DNA from: Mactromeris polynyma
Taxonomy: Eukaryota > Mollusca > Bivalvia > Venerida > Mactridae
Reading direction: 5' to 3'
Length of the DNA: 64,000 bases
Assembly: GCA_032209605.1 (NCBI GenBank)
Contig: JASFXZ010000004.1
Location: 36,428,401-36,492,400, forward strand
Shown: one piece after another, positions 1-9,680 of the stretch
How the letters are laid out: each line of letters starts with the position of its first letter
Position numbering within the stretch: the stretch's first letter is position 1
The notes under the pieces: generated by a model
Told to the model about the DNA's origin: nothing
Databases searched by the model: none
Seen by the model: the letters and a program-made list of their open reading frames with translations, nothing else
Program-made: the position numbers and the translations under genes

Positions 1-294
1 TCTCAATAATTTATCGCGATTTAACGACTAAAGCGTACCGGCGGCTATCGTCCTTTTGTTTCTTTACGATTATAAGAGAGGAACAAAATTTAATGATCTA
101 CTAGATTCACTTCTAGGCGACTCCAAGGGATTTTGTTATAAAATAAAGGACAACACTACAATTGGTTGGCAAATAGGTATCCTGATGGAATTATGTATCT
201 CGATTGTATCAACGGATAAACGGCGAATGAAAATAAGATGGCCATATGTTTGTACATAACTCTGCTTTTAATGAACGTACTCATCCAGTCATCT
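1..294. other. No supported feature
   Basis: AT-rich sequence before the first tandem array. Only short chance open frames are present and I see no repeat or splice structure. Confidence 0.5.
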
Positions 295-616
295 CGGTTC
301 CTATTTTACGAACTTTCCCGAATCGACTCGGTTTTTAGTTTACGAACTTTCCCGAATCAACTCTGTTCTTATTTTACGAACTTTCCCGAATCGACTCGGT
401 GCGTATTTAACGAACTTTCCCGAGTCGACTCGGTTCTTATTTTACGAAATTTCCCGAATCAACTCTGTTTTTATTTTACGAACTTTCCCGAATCGACTCG
501 GTGCGTATTTAACGAACTTTCCCGAATCGACTCGGTGCGTATTTAACGAACTTTCCCGAGTCGACTCGGTTCTTATTTTACGAAATTTCCCGAATCAACT
601 AGGTTCTTTTTTAACG
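295..616. repeat. 34-bp tandem repeat, about 9.5 copies
   Basis: Units start at 295, 329, 363, 397, 431, 465, 499, 533, 567 and 601, an exact 34-bp spacing. Each carries TTTACGAACTTTCCCGA followed by a TCGACTCGG variant. Three unit types differ at the end of the copy (GAATCGACTCGG, GAGTCGACTCGG, GAATCAACTCTG) and recur in a block order, so amplification involved multimers. The GAGTCGACTCGG type sits inside the perfect 14-bp palindrome CCGAGTCGACTCGG. A 102-codon frame running through the array is a repeat translation and not a gene. Confidence 0.95.
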
Positions 617-1930
617 TACCAAAGTAAGTAAGAGGGGCAGTCACAAAGTTACCGGACTGTTGTGTATTAAACAAATTTATTAAGCGTACGATCACGAACT
701 CGGTATGTGTACTTAACATCGTATGACTAAATATTACATAGGATTTCTTATGATCATATATTTATTATATTGTTTTAAAACAATTCTACACGTACGGGTA
801 CTTACTGTCTGCCCCCTCCCCCGAATATCATCGACATCCCCATTAAATAATAAAATAAACGCATATTACACTTTTGTGTAAACCGGCGCAATAGGTTTTC
901 TTATGACTACTACAAACTCCGAACAATTACCACATGGATGATAAGATATTCGAGGAATGATGTATGTAAAAAATGCTGTAATATTTATCTTAATCATAGT
1001 TAAAGTCTTCCAAGGTAAAACACATCAAGGATTATACGTATAACATGTCAGCGGTGGATATCTAGCAATTAGCATTTTCGACCGTGCCAAGATTCCGTCT
1101 TTACACCTTACCCAAAAACAACAAGTTCAGTTGATTTTGATTATAGATGAAGGATCGTACAAAACTGTGAAACACCTGCTGAACAATACATTGTAAAATA
1201 AACAGTTGAAGTTAACACAACGCTTCCCGTGATTTTATGCCATTTGCACGTCTGTTCTTAACATCAAAAGATAAAACATCATTATTCAAATGTATTTATC
1301 GTCTGTTGTAATTTGAATCATATCATTTTTATGTTCGACATGGGCAGATAACCCTCACAGGTAGCTGTTCAAACTGAGTATTGACAATGAAAAATGTAAA
1401 ATGTTTTGTATTGAATGTTTCATGCCCAGACCGATTTTGTACATTATTTATTAAAACTCTACTGCGCTTTACGCTTTTAATATTGTGTTTGCATAGTGTT
1501 ATTATTGTATTATAATCAGTATTGAGCTGAACAATCGATATTTCATATTTTATTTAACTAAAGTGGTATCAATGAAGTGAGATTTATTTCTAACCGATTC
1601 GAACGTATCCAATCATGAACTATAAAGGACGACTGTCCCTATAAGTTTCACATACATTCTCAAATTTAGTTTTTTCCAGGTCCAATATACTTAACATCAT
1701 TAAATCGCAAGTATTTGAACTAGACGTCATACCTGCCGATACCACTGCGTTTAATCTGGATTAAACCCAGTTTAAAACCGGGTTTTGCTCACTTATTAAG
1801 GAAGGGCAGCAGTCTAAAGCATTATAACTGTTACGTATGCGTGAATTCTCGTTCAAGACATGATTAAACTAAAAACCAATTACTCATAAGTTCTTAATTA
1901 TTTGAAATTAAATGTGTGAAATAAATAATA
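617..1930. other. No supported feature
   Basis: AT-rich non-coding sequence. The only local structure noticed is a near-perfect palindrome at 1763-1785 (AAACCC...GGGTTT). There is also an isolated polypyrimidine-AG near 1667-1679 with no convincing exon after it. Confidence 0.45.
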
Positions 1931-2033
1931 CAGCAAAACCTCAATAGTAAGACCACCCTAATGACCCTTGAAAACTGATCTTAATGTTGAGGTGGTCTTA
2001 TTATAGAAGTGGTCTTTAAGTGAGGTTTGACTG
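1931..2033. mobile_element. Short TIR element (MITE), pogo-like
   Basis: The left end reads CAGCAAAACCTCAATAGTAA. The reverse complement of the right end reads CAGTCAAACCTCACTTAAAG. Both continue into AAGACCAC, giving about 25-bp imperfect terminal inverted repeats around a ~50-bp core with no coding capacity. TA precedes the left end; the matching TA on the right has decayed to TC. CAGT-type ends with a TA target are typical of pogo/Tigger-type Tc1-mariner non-autonomous elements. The superfamily is inferred. Confidence 0.65.
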
Positions 2034-3031
2034 TCCTTTTGTTCGTCGTAAAGTCACTTGTCATTTGCGCAGAATTTTTACTTGTCTTTCTAATGGGATT
2101 ACGTATATTTTATTTCCCGTATAATAGAAATCGTGCGCCAAATGGTCTTACCATCATCTGCGCTGCTAGTTTATTTAGCTTATACCAGCATGTTTGTGTA
2201 TATACGTTACATAACTAAGAGGCTCTCTCGTCGAATGGTTGAATTTACGACAGAATATTTTGTGAAATCAGTGTCTGGTTCTAGTTTTTTATGTATACTG
2301 GTAGGTTGTCAGATTCTGACGAACAAGTAAGAACCGGCTAGACAAAGTGACAGGCACACATAATGATATACTGAAGAACTTCTACCTAAAATGGAATTTC
2401 AGTGTGTGTGTTGTGTTCATTGCTTTCTTGTTGGGTTATCAAATTTTACATTGTTTTGTTTTAACATTACCAGCGTTTTGGAGAAAAACGCGTCTCAAAA
2501 TTGCTAATTAATTTAGAAAAGCTGTTGTTTTATTAACATTGATTTATAAATGTTATGTGTTTTCTGAATCAGCAACAACGGAAACACATATTTTAAAAAA
2601 ATTGTCTTAACATTCACGAATAGTAAGCGTATTTCGTGCAGCACCGAAATCTCGGCAACTGTTTCTTTGACTTCATGTTTCTGAGCAGACTGTTTTGTAA
2701 AATCATGATAGCAAATATTAGCGGCGAAATTTGTTCGACTGAAGATAATTGTAAATGGTTGAAATAGATTTATTCTCTTACATGCACAGAATTACTGATC
2801 CATACGTTTATACGACAGCTGTTTGAATTTGTCGCTCTATGTAATAATTATAAAGCGTCATATTCATGAATCAAATCTTCCGGAGACAGACAAAACATGG
2901 AAACAAGCGCATGTAGGAAGGGACGCAAAACGGGGCTACATGTGTTCGACTGCGCGCCGTTTATTCAGAAATAAATACGATAGACACTCGAATTGGGAGC
3001 CAACGGTTTGTGTAGATATGTACGAATGTAT
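2034..3031. other. No supported feature
   Basis: AT-rich sequence with chance open frames of 60-72 codons only. I see no repeats, tRNA-like motifs or exon-like splice pairs. Confidence 0.45.
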
Positions 3032-3040
3032 CATTTTATA
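3032..3040. repeat. Left 9-bp target-site duplication of foldback
   Basis: CATTTTATA, identical to 4140-4148 and directly abutting the terminal inverted repeat. Confidence 0.85.
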
Positions 3041-3054
3041 ATGTTCGTGAAGTT

Positions 3055-3288
3055 GGCAGTCTGACAGTCTGGCAGTCTGGCAGCCTGGCAGCCTGGCAGC
3101 GTGAAGTCAGCAGTCTGGCAGCCTGGCAGCGTGAAGTCAGCAGTCTGGCATTATGGCAGTCTGGCAGACTAGCAGCGTGAATTCAGCAGTCTGGCAGTCT
3201 GACAGTCTGGCAGCGTGAATTCAACAGTATGGCAGTCTGACAGTCTGGCAGCGTGAAGTCAGCAGTCTGGCAGTCTGGCAGCGTGAAT
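3055..3288 (+). repeat. Minisatellite in left foldback arm
   Basis: Irregular array of CAGTCTGGCAG and CAGCGTGAAGTCAG units. Composite blocks of about 30-40 bp are made of one to four CAGTCTGG repeats closed by CAGCGTGAA. The same array appears inverted at 3915-4120, but the number and order of units differ between arms. The arms have therefore changed by repeat slippage since they were copied. Confidence 0.9.
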
Positions 3289-3366
3289 TTATATCGTTTT
3301 TATGGATATTCGAATAGCATGTCTTGAAATGACGATAACGCAATTTATTTTCTCGTTTTTTCGAGA

Positions 3367-3837
3367 TACAAATATCGCGCAATTTTCCTTTTTTCCGATT
3401 AAAAAAATCTACCAATTTTCTTATAAAATGCCTTAAAATGACATAACAGTCATGAACATGTACGAATTATATCAATTGTATTGAGATTACTAATTTTTGT
3501 CTGTTTTTAAAAAATGATATGACAGTTTAAAACACGTTATAGCATCACATTCATTGAACCTTTTAGTTGTACGCAACTATACGTTAAACATTATTTTTAG
3601 CAGTCTGGAGCAGTTCTAGCTGTTCTAGCCGTCTCAGCAGCGCCGGGCAGCCATAAGGGGAATGAGATGGCAGCGAAAACAATACTCCAGTTAATGGAAT
3701 TTTAGATTTATAAGTATTTAAATGAAGTCGAAGCCTTGCTAATGTATTGAACTGAGTAGTCGTACTTCGTTCTGGGCTAGTCTATTTAAAGTATCACTAG
3801 TCCGGGACAAGTGACTTTCATAAAAAATTCTCAAGCT
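3367..3837. other. Foldback spacer, no gene
   Basis: Single-copy AT-rich loop between the arms. It includes a GC-richer patch at 3600-3660 that begins with a CAGTCTGGAGCAG motif like the arm minisatellite. No open frame or transposase motif is visible. Confidence 0.6.
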
Positions 3838-3914
3838 CTCGAAAAAACGAGAAAATAAATTGCGTTATCGTCTTTTCAAGACATACTATTCGAATTTCCA
3901 TAAACACGATATAA

Positions 3915-4120
3915 ATTCACGCTGCCAGATTGCCAGACTGCTGACTTCACGCTGCCAGACAGTCAGACTGCCAGACTGCTGACTTCACGCTGCCAGACTG
4001 TCAGACTGCCAGACTGCTGACTTCACGCTGCCAGACTGTCAGACTGCCAGACTGCTGACTTCACGCTGCCAGACTGTCAGACTGCCAGGCTGCTGACTTC
4101 ACGCTGCCAGGCCTTCCAGA
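3915..4120 (-). repeat. Minisatellite in right foldback arm
   Basis: Reverse-complement counterpart of 3055-3288. Regular ~43-bp blocks of CTGACTTCACGCTGCCAGAC followed by TGTCAGACTGCCAGACTG are repeated about four times. The arm is more homogeneous than the left one. Confidence 0.9.
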
Positions 4121-4139
4121 CTGCCAACTTCACGAACAT

Positions 4140-4148
4140 CATTTTATA
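4140..4148. repeat. Right 9-bp target-site duplication of foldback
   Basis: CATTTTATA, identical to 3032-3040. Confidence 0.85.
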
Positions 4149-4627
4149 CTGAGGTTATAAATTGTTTTTGCATTTTCCAATTATCAGCATTGTGTGTAAA
4201 TGTTGTGTCAGTTTAACGCACCATTTAAAATACCGCTGATAATTTCATTCGTCTCCATGGAGAATATTGCAGTTTGCTCCACATTATCTATATTATTGAT
4301 TTATGTATGCTTATGTCGCTGTTTTTTTGTGGGATATTGTAACCCTATGTAAACATTGAATGCAGACCAATATTGATACGATTGATAATAATATAGATAT
4401 GTGGATAAATGACATGAATATAATGTTGTGATTTAACATATCAAGAGAATAGACTATGTAATTAATGTAAGACCACCATTTCAAATCCCACGGGGATTTA
4501 TACACTACAGCTGTTTAGGTAAAATCATTTTAAAGTTTGTTTATCTTGCATTGGCATTTATGTGTGTATTTAAAGGCCGATATAAATGTAGCATCTTCAA
4601 TTTCTAGAAAATTATCAACCGAATAAA
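4149..4627. other. No supported feature
   Basis: AT-rich sequence; only a chance 64-codon minus-strand frame is present. Confidence 0.45.
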
Positions 4628-5172
4628 AATCGCTTACTAAATTAGTACATACAACTAGATATATAGAACTAATCATACATCCTTTATATACATAGAACTA
4701 GAAAATAATAAACAAAAATCATACATCGTTTTCACTACATTAATACACTTAGAAAGCATGAAACAAAAACATATAATTATGTACATTGCATACTTAACAT
4801 AATATTGTGGAATACAGTACCATACGTCGTTTACTGCACATTCATACGTAGAACTAGAAGACATTAAACAAAGCACGTGTATCGTTTACTACACATTCAT
4901 ACGTAGAACTAGAAGACATTAAACAAAGCACGTGTATCGGTTACTACACATTCATACGTAGAACTAGAAGACATTAAACAAAGCACGTGTATCGTTTACT
5001 ACACATTCATACGTAGAACTAGAAGACATTAAACAAAGCACGTGTATCGTTTACTACACATTCATACGTAGAACTAGAAGACATTAAACAAAGCACGTGT
5101 ATCGTTTACTACACATTCATACGTAGAACTAGAAGACATTAAACAAAGCACGTGAATCGCTTACTACAGAGC
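4628..5172. repeat. 55-bp tandem repeat, 6 good copies plus decayed ones
   Basis: Near-identical units start at 4846, 4901, 4956, 5011, 5066 and 5121, exactly 55 bp apart. They read ACGTAGAACTAGAAGACATT, then AAACAAAGCACGTGTATCG, then TTTACTACACATTCAT. Upstream, 4628-4845 holds degenerate relatives (AGAACTAG, CATACATCG motifs), so the array has an old decayed edge and a young homogenised core. Every core unit carries the palindromic hexamer CACGTG, the first at 4874-4879. Confidence 0.93.
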
Positions 5173-6249
5173 CAGATATATCGTTTACTTCACATACTTT
5201 CACTAAGTTGATTGATATTATCTATCTCACTTCTTAATACATTGTTGTCAAACTATCCTTGTCGTAGATCATATTACTCTGTGACAGATTCAATTCCATG
5301 TAATGAAGGTGCTCATACGAGTACACATTAGATTTTGAAAATAAAATCAGAAACAAATAGAAATATGTATGTATCAAGTTTCAGCTGGGGTGACAGGTGT
5401 TCGCAATTATAAATTGTGTGACTGTTAACGCATATTAGCTCCTAATAGGCCTATATTTATACAATACAAGTGCACACGAATAATTTGTATGCTAATCGGG
5501 TTGATTTGTAAGCTGATAGGCTATGTGAATTAATCGTCGTTTTTACAATGACAAATAATACGAAAAGTGAATGTTTTTTCTATGAGAGCTAGTTAACTGA
5601 ATATTTATTTACTTGGGATATAGCAGGTATGTGATATTGTTTTTAGACGTTTCTTTTCATGAGTAAATAATTTAATTTCATGATCTATTCCTCAATAACT
5701 GTCAAATGCCATCAAGTACATATCGCTTTTTAATTGACGAACATGCGTATTATTAAAATATAAAAATGAACGATTTTCTATGGAATAATGTTATTTCTAC
5801 AGCGAATCTAAGCTTGTGTGGAGAATAATACGCCAAGTTAATTAACAGTATTCCACGCTGGAACAACACATTAACAACTAATGTATATTTGATTGACATT
5901 TTTATCCATCGAACACGTTTTCGAAAATACTGGGTTGATACTAGACATGTATTTATCTTGTCGTAGGTTGATTAGATGCGTGAAATCTCGGCTTTTCTCG
6001 GAAATAACGAGACGAATCTGTCATGTAACTAAGGGTCGAAAGTTTATTATTCATTTACCGAGGAGATTTATTCAGCGAATACATATCAGCGCTGGTAATC
6101 TGAATGAACGTAGATGATGAACATGTCGTAACAATCTCCCCGCATTAGTTATCTCCCATGTCGATGTACAATAACTGTCACAATCAGTAAATGTCTTCCA
6201 GACGTGGACGCACTTTACATGTTGATGAAACTTGAACCAAAGCTAATTG
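5173..6249. other. No supported feature
   Basis: AT-rich sequence; a 74-codon plus-strand frame at 5893-6117 has no recognisable domain and no splice or polyadenylation context. Confidence 0.4.
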
Positions 6250-6291
6250 CAATATGAACGCCGTTGTACGATTTCCAACCTCTTCTTTAAG

Positions 6292-6299
6292 TGACGTCA
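6292..6299. promoter_or_regulatory. Perfect CRE palindrome TGACGTCA (site 1)
   Basis: The octamer TGACGTCA is the consensus CREB/ATF site. It lies in the left foldback arm. Regulatory activity is not shown by sequence alone. Confidence 0.4.
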
Positions 6300-6319
6300 T
6301 TTCCAGATAACGTAACATG

Positions 6320-6327
6320 TGACGTCA
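6320..6327. promoter_or_regulatory. Perfect CRE palindrome TGACGTCA (site 2)
   Basis: Second octamer, 28 bp downstream of the first, at the inner end of the left arm. Its partner position in the right arm reads TGTCATCA and has lost the palindrome. Confidence 0.35.
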
Positions 6328-6451
6328 CCATGTACTAACAGTAAGAAATATTTGCGCCATATGGCAATATGAAAACGAAGTAACCCTGTTGGGTAAATAT
6401 TGTTATTGTTGCTTGCAAATAGTGTCATCACATGTTGCGTTTTTCTTGAAA

Positions 6452-6459
6452 TGACGTCA
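6452..6459. promoter_or_regulatory. Perfect CRE palindrome TGACGTCA (site 3)
   Basis: Right-arm counterpart of the site at 6292. It has stayed intact while flanking arm bases diverged. Confidence 0.4.
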
Positions 6460-6644
6460 CTTACAGAAGAGGTTGTAAATCCCATAGCAGCGCTCATATT
6501 GATATATCCGTTATCGTATGTGTACATATGACATGTAAACAGTTGATGTTTGAAAACAATACGCATGCTAATTTAAAAAAAAGAGTTAAAAACAGTTTAT
6601 TTCTGACAATACTTGATAAGTGTCATGACACGTGACTGAATCAG

Positions 6645-6795
6645 GAGTGGTAGAGGTATACAGCGACTTACCCCTGATTCGAAGGTCGAACATCCGAACC
6701 CTGCATTGAGCAGGGTTTGATCACAAACTTAGTTTGGCTTGAGCACTTGTTAGTAACCTAGGAAACATCGCGAGTGTAAAAACATGTTTCGTAAA
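6645..6795 (+). mobile_element. tRNA-derived SINE, diverged copy
   Basis: A box-A-like stretch (GTGGTAGAGG) and a box-B region (TCGAACATCCGAACCC) are followed by TTGAGCAGGGTTTGATCACA. A second copy at 58777-58963 shares CTGAT(T/C)CGAAGGTCG and the GAGCAGNGTTTGATCAC block. This copy is the older, with decayed pol III boxes. Confidence 0.65.
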
Positions 6796-7529
6796 TAGAA
6801 GTTATATAAGACTGCTGATGTGACTGTTTGAAGATTTGAGGCTCATGTTTCATTAGAAATTGAATTAATTGAATGTTTTAGATACATTCCCTCAATACAT
6901 CTAAAATAGGTCACGTGGTGACATGTATTGGATCCTACGTTTGTTTGTGGCGGCAGAGCTTTGGTTCGAGTTCGGCTAGGTAGTGCTTGTCACCAGTCCA
7001 ATTTCTAGCTTTTGATGGAGGTATTCCGAATTTCTGAGTTTCAACATATCAACACCAGTCCAATTTCTGTGCATATATTGATATCTTGTAACTCAGAACA
7101 TTTTAAATTCCTCTATCATAACTTAGAATACGTAGGATTAGATTTGATGATTTTCTTTGCCTCGATATTAACTTAAATTTTGGAGGGAATATGTGTAACG
7201 AAAATCTAATTAATTTTAACGATTAAGACAAATGGTCTATAAGAAATGCATAAATCAATGTATATTGGCAACTTATCTCGTTAAAACTCGCAGCAAAATC
7301 GTGGACAAATGTCACACATTACACATTTGTTTAATTTCAAATATGATTCTCGCTATCGAAATGTAGGACTCGTCTTAATGAATTTTCCATTATAGTGATT
7401 GTATTATTGTCCCTGGGTAGAACATTAATAGTCTAACATAATAGCTAATGGTATATGTCGTGCTTACGAGAATGTTGACTTGACTTATGCTACAATGCAC
7501 ACAGTGTGGATGTTTCTTGTTGTGGTTTC
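6796..7529. other. No supported feature
   Basis: AT-rich sequence. The phrase CACCAGTCCAATTTCT occurs twice about 70 bp apart (6991, 7050), a small local duplication. Confidence 0.4.
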
Positions 7530-7720
7530 GTCGCATTATTTTCAGAACTCCATAACTTGTTATTCGTCTTTTTGAGAAAAAACAGCTTTAAAGTTTTATC
7601 CTCCTGTATAGTTACATACAGGGTTATGGAATTGCATTTTATTAAAGTTATGCGCATTCCAGAACAATAATAGTATAGGTAGTACAGAGCTTTGAATGAC
7701 GTTTTCAAAGATACCAAATA
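7530..7720 (+). repeat. Dispersed repeat C, copy 1
   Basis: Shares with 26435-26625, in the same orientation, the ordered blocks TCGTCGCATTA/TTCGTCGCATTA, CCATAACTTGTT, CTTTTTGAGAAAA, GGTTATGGAATTGCATT, GCATTCCAGAACAAT and AATGACG(T/G)TTTCA. Several indels separate the copies. CCATAAC and GTTATGG form a short internal inverted pair. The class of element is unknown to me. Confidence 0.75.
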
Positions 7721-9104
7721 CTCAAAACCGCCATAAATTGAGTTATGTGGTTTTGGAAATAAGGCGACGATTTGTATGAAAGTGAACCAACTGAAGGCAT
7801 ACTTCCTCGACCTGTGAAAGGCTACAAAGGGGATCCATGGTAATCGAGTAAGACCAACTGACTGCTGAATATACTGGAAACCTCGTTCAAAAGATGCCCG
7901 GTCCAAAAGATAACAAATAAAAATTATCAAACCTGACAACCAGATTCAACCAGTTTATTTACATATCTCAGTTCATGTAAAACAAGACAACGTGAGTACA
8001 TAATATACAAAATACTTATACAATGGTAAAGAGGCAATTACAATTAGAAAAGTAATGCATGATGTTCAAGAAACACAATGTACAATACATATATGATAAA
8101 CAAATATTGCGGGAGAAGGTCTTCTTATTCTATTTTTTTACAAATATATACTAGGTATTACAAGAAAAATATGTTATTTTCCGATGTTTCAAGTCTGGCA
8201 TTTATTTAAATTTACAAATAATTTCTTAAATGTGCCGTGACACACATTATCCTAGTTTGTATTATGTTATTCAAGTCTTGGCACAAGAGTGATTGTAATT
8301 ATAACATGTTAGTGTGACGATAAAAGGGTTTGGGGATGTATTTTATTCCTGAATCGTTGAAATAATCACATTCGATGGAACAAGAAGTAACAATATCAAT
8401 GGGATTAACAACGGCATGAAAACTCTGTAAGAAGAGATAAAGAAATGGATCAGGAAAGGTTGCATGCAATTGCACAACGTCCACAACAAACAAACGCCTT
8501 TCTCTTGAACAGCTTTCCACTCGTATATTGATTGTCAGTTCACGCAGATCTCGAGGAAAGGCTGCTCGCCTGCGGGATTTTGTGTTCTTACAACACTGTT
8601 GGTGATGAGAAATTCTTGTTCATGCGAAGTCAATTCATGAGGCATTCAGATGAAGCACCCTAGTCTTGTAGAACAAAATTCCCTCCTCAATTAAGAACAT
8701 CATACTTGAGAAATGTTTTCTACGCTGAAGGACAATATCTCTACGACCAATATGTCATAAAGGTACTTCATTATTTTAATTATGTAAAGATAGCCTACTC
8801 GCACACTTCAAAGACACTGACGAGACGCCGCGTAGACACGATGTTTGCCGGATGTTCTTGTAAATTGCTGAATTCCTCTTGGAAGACAGGTTGTCCTTGG
8901 GTGTACTGTCGATGCATAAAATTTTGTGTAGGATAAAATGATATATTCATGAACTAATGTACTGCGACAGAATAAAACATTACAGCAATACAAATCAGAT
9001 ATAATGAGCATCTAGTGTATCTTTATGTTCAATGCTATCTCAAGTGACACTCAGTTTTCATCATTATTTTTGTTGTTGTACATAGGCAATGTTAATTTAC
9101 GATA
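7721..9104. other. No supported feature
   Basis: A 149-codon minus-strand frame (7490-7939) runs through repeat C into this stretch. It has no recognisable domain and is judged spurious. The remainder is AT-rich with chance frames only. Confidence 0.4.
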
Positions 9105-9195
9105 AGAACTCACTTAAAGACCATCCCGATATAAACCATCTCGTTAATAAGACCGTATTTTCATGGTTCAAATTTTAATTTCTATTATCAGACCA
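9105..9195. mobile_element. Possible fragment of the 1931-type MITE
   Basis: Contains CTCACTTAAAGACCAT and AATAAGACCG, which match the terminal blocks of the element at 1931-2033 (CTCACTTAAAGACCAC; AGTAAGACCA). No clean second terminus is visible. Confidence 0.35.
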
Positions 9196-9355
9196 ACTGA
9201 AAACTAGAACCGACACACTTCATAGCTAATGGTGATCGTGGTTTATCATGGACGTACATTATAAAAAAATCAATATTTTAATTCCCATGCATATTTATAT
9301 TTGATCCATGTACGATATGTAAAATTGTATTTCTAATAACGCATTGAAGAAGTTT

Positions 9356-9680
9356 AAAAGAGAAGAAATATGTTGCTACAGGGAACGCGATATATATAAG
9401 ACCGTGCCGTCCCAAAAAGACCTCCGGGAAAACAACAATCCATAAAATATAAGGCACTTTATGAGGTTAAAGGGCACACACGTTAAGGAACAGAGGCGCA
9501 AGGAATAATAAGGAATAACTTGATAATCAAAGAGGACAAACAGTGAACGGGGAACTTAATGGATGGAAAATATCACAGGACAATGCAAGACAGCTAGCAA
9601 CAATAGGCCGAAACTGGGCAGAAAACAACCTGAACACTATATAAAGTGAAAGTATTGCAAAGGCGAAAGGGAAATATAGT
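9356..9680 (-). mobile_element. Interspersed element A, copy 1
   Basis: Starts with the reverse complement of the conserved 3' end (GTTGCTACAGGGAACGC). The order GACCTCCGGGAAAACAACAA, ATAAGGCACT, AAGAGGACAAACAG, TTAATGGATGGAAAAT, CAATAGGCCGAAA then matches the other copies. No coding capacity. The terminal AAAAGAGA tract at the element's 3' end is shared among copies. Confidence 0.8.

Larger units (their letters stand above)
3041..4139. mobile_element. Foldback transposon with minisatellite arms
   Basis: The 1099-bp element has two long inverted arms, 3041-3366 and 3838-4139. Both outer ends read ATGTTCGTGAAGTTGGCAG inward. Next in each arm is an array of CAGTCTGGCAG / CAGCGTGAAGTCAG units, then a ~90-bp unique inner arm containing CTCGTTTTTTCGAG. 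The 9-bp sequence CATTTTATA flanks the element perfectly on both sides (3032-3040 and 4140-4148), the signature of a target-site duplication. Drosophila FB elements and Mutator-like elements both make ~9-bp duplications and have long inverted ends, so either kinship is possible. The 471-bp spacer shows no transposase, so the copy is non-autonomous. Confidence 0.88.
6250..6501. mobile_element. Foldback MITE carrying CRE-like sites
   Basis: The left arm (6250-6328) begins CAATATGAACG and contains CAACCTCTTCTTTAAGTGACG. The right arm (6422-6501) is its imperfect reverse complement and contains CGTCACTTACAGAAGAGGTTG. Arms are ~80 bp at roughly 80 percent identity around a ~93-bp loop. Weaker similarity may extend outward to about 6210 and 6545. 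No transposase is encoded and no convincing target duplication was found. Confidence 0.75.

Noticed and set aside
1660..1720. Exon after TTTTTTCCAG at ~1679
   Set aside because: No downstream donor in a coherent frame and no coding-like composition.
7490..7939. 149-codon minus-strand frame as a gene
   Set aside because: Overlaps dispersed repeat C, whose second copy carries indels; no domain recognised and no splice or polyadenylation context.
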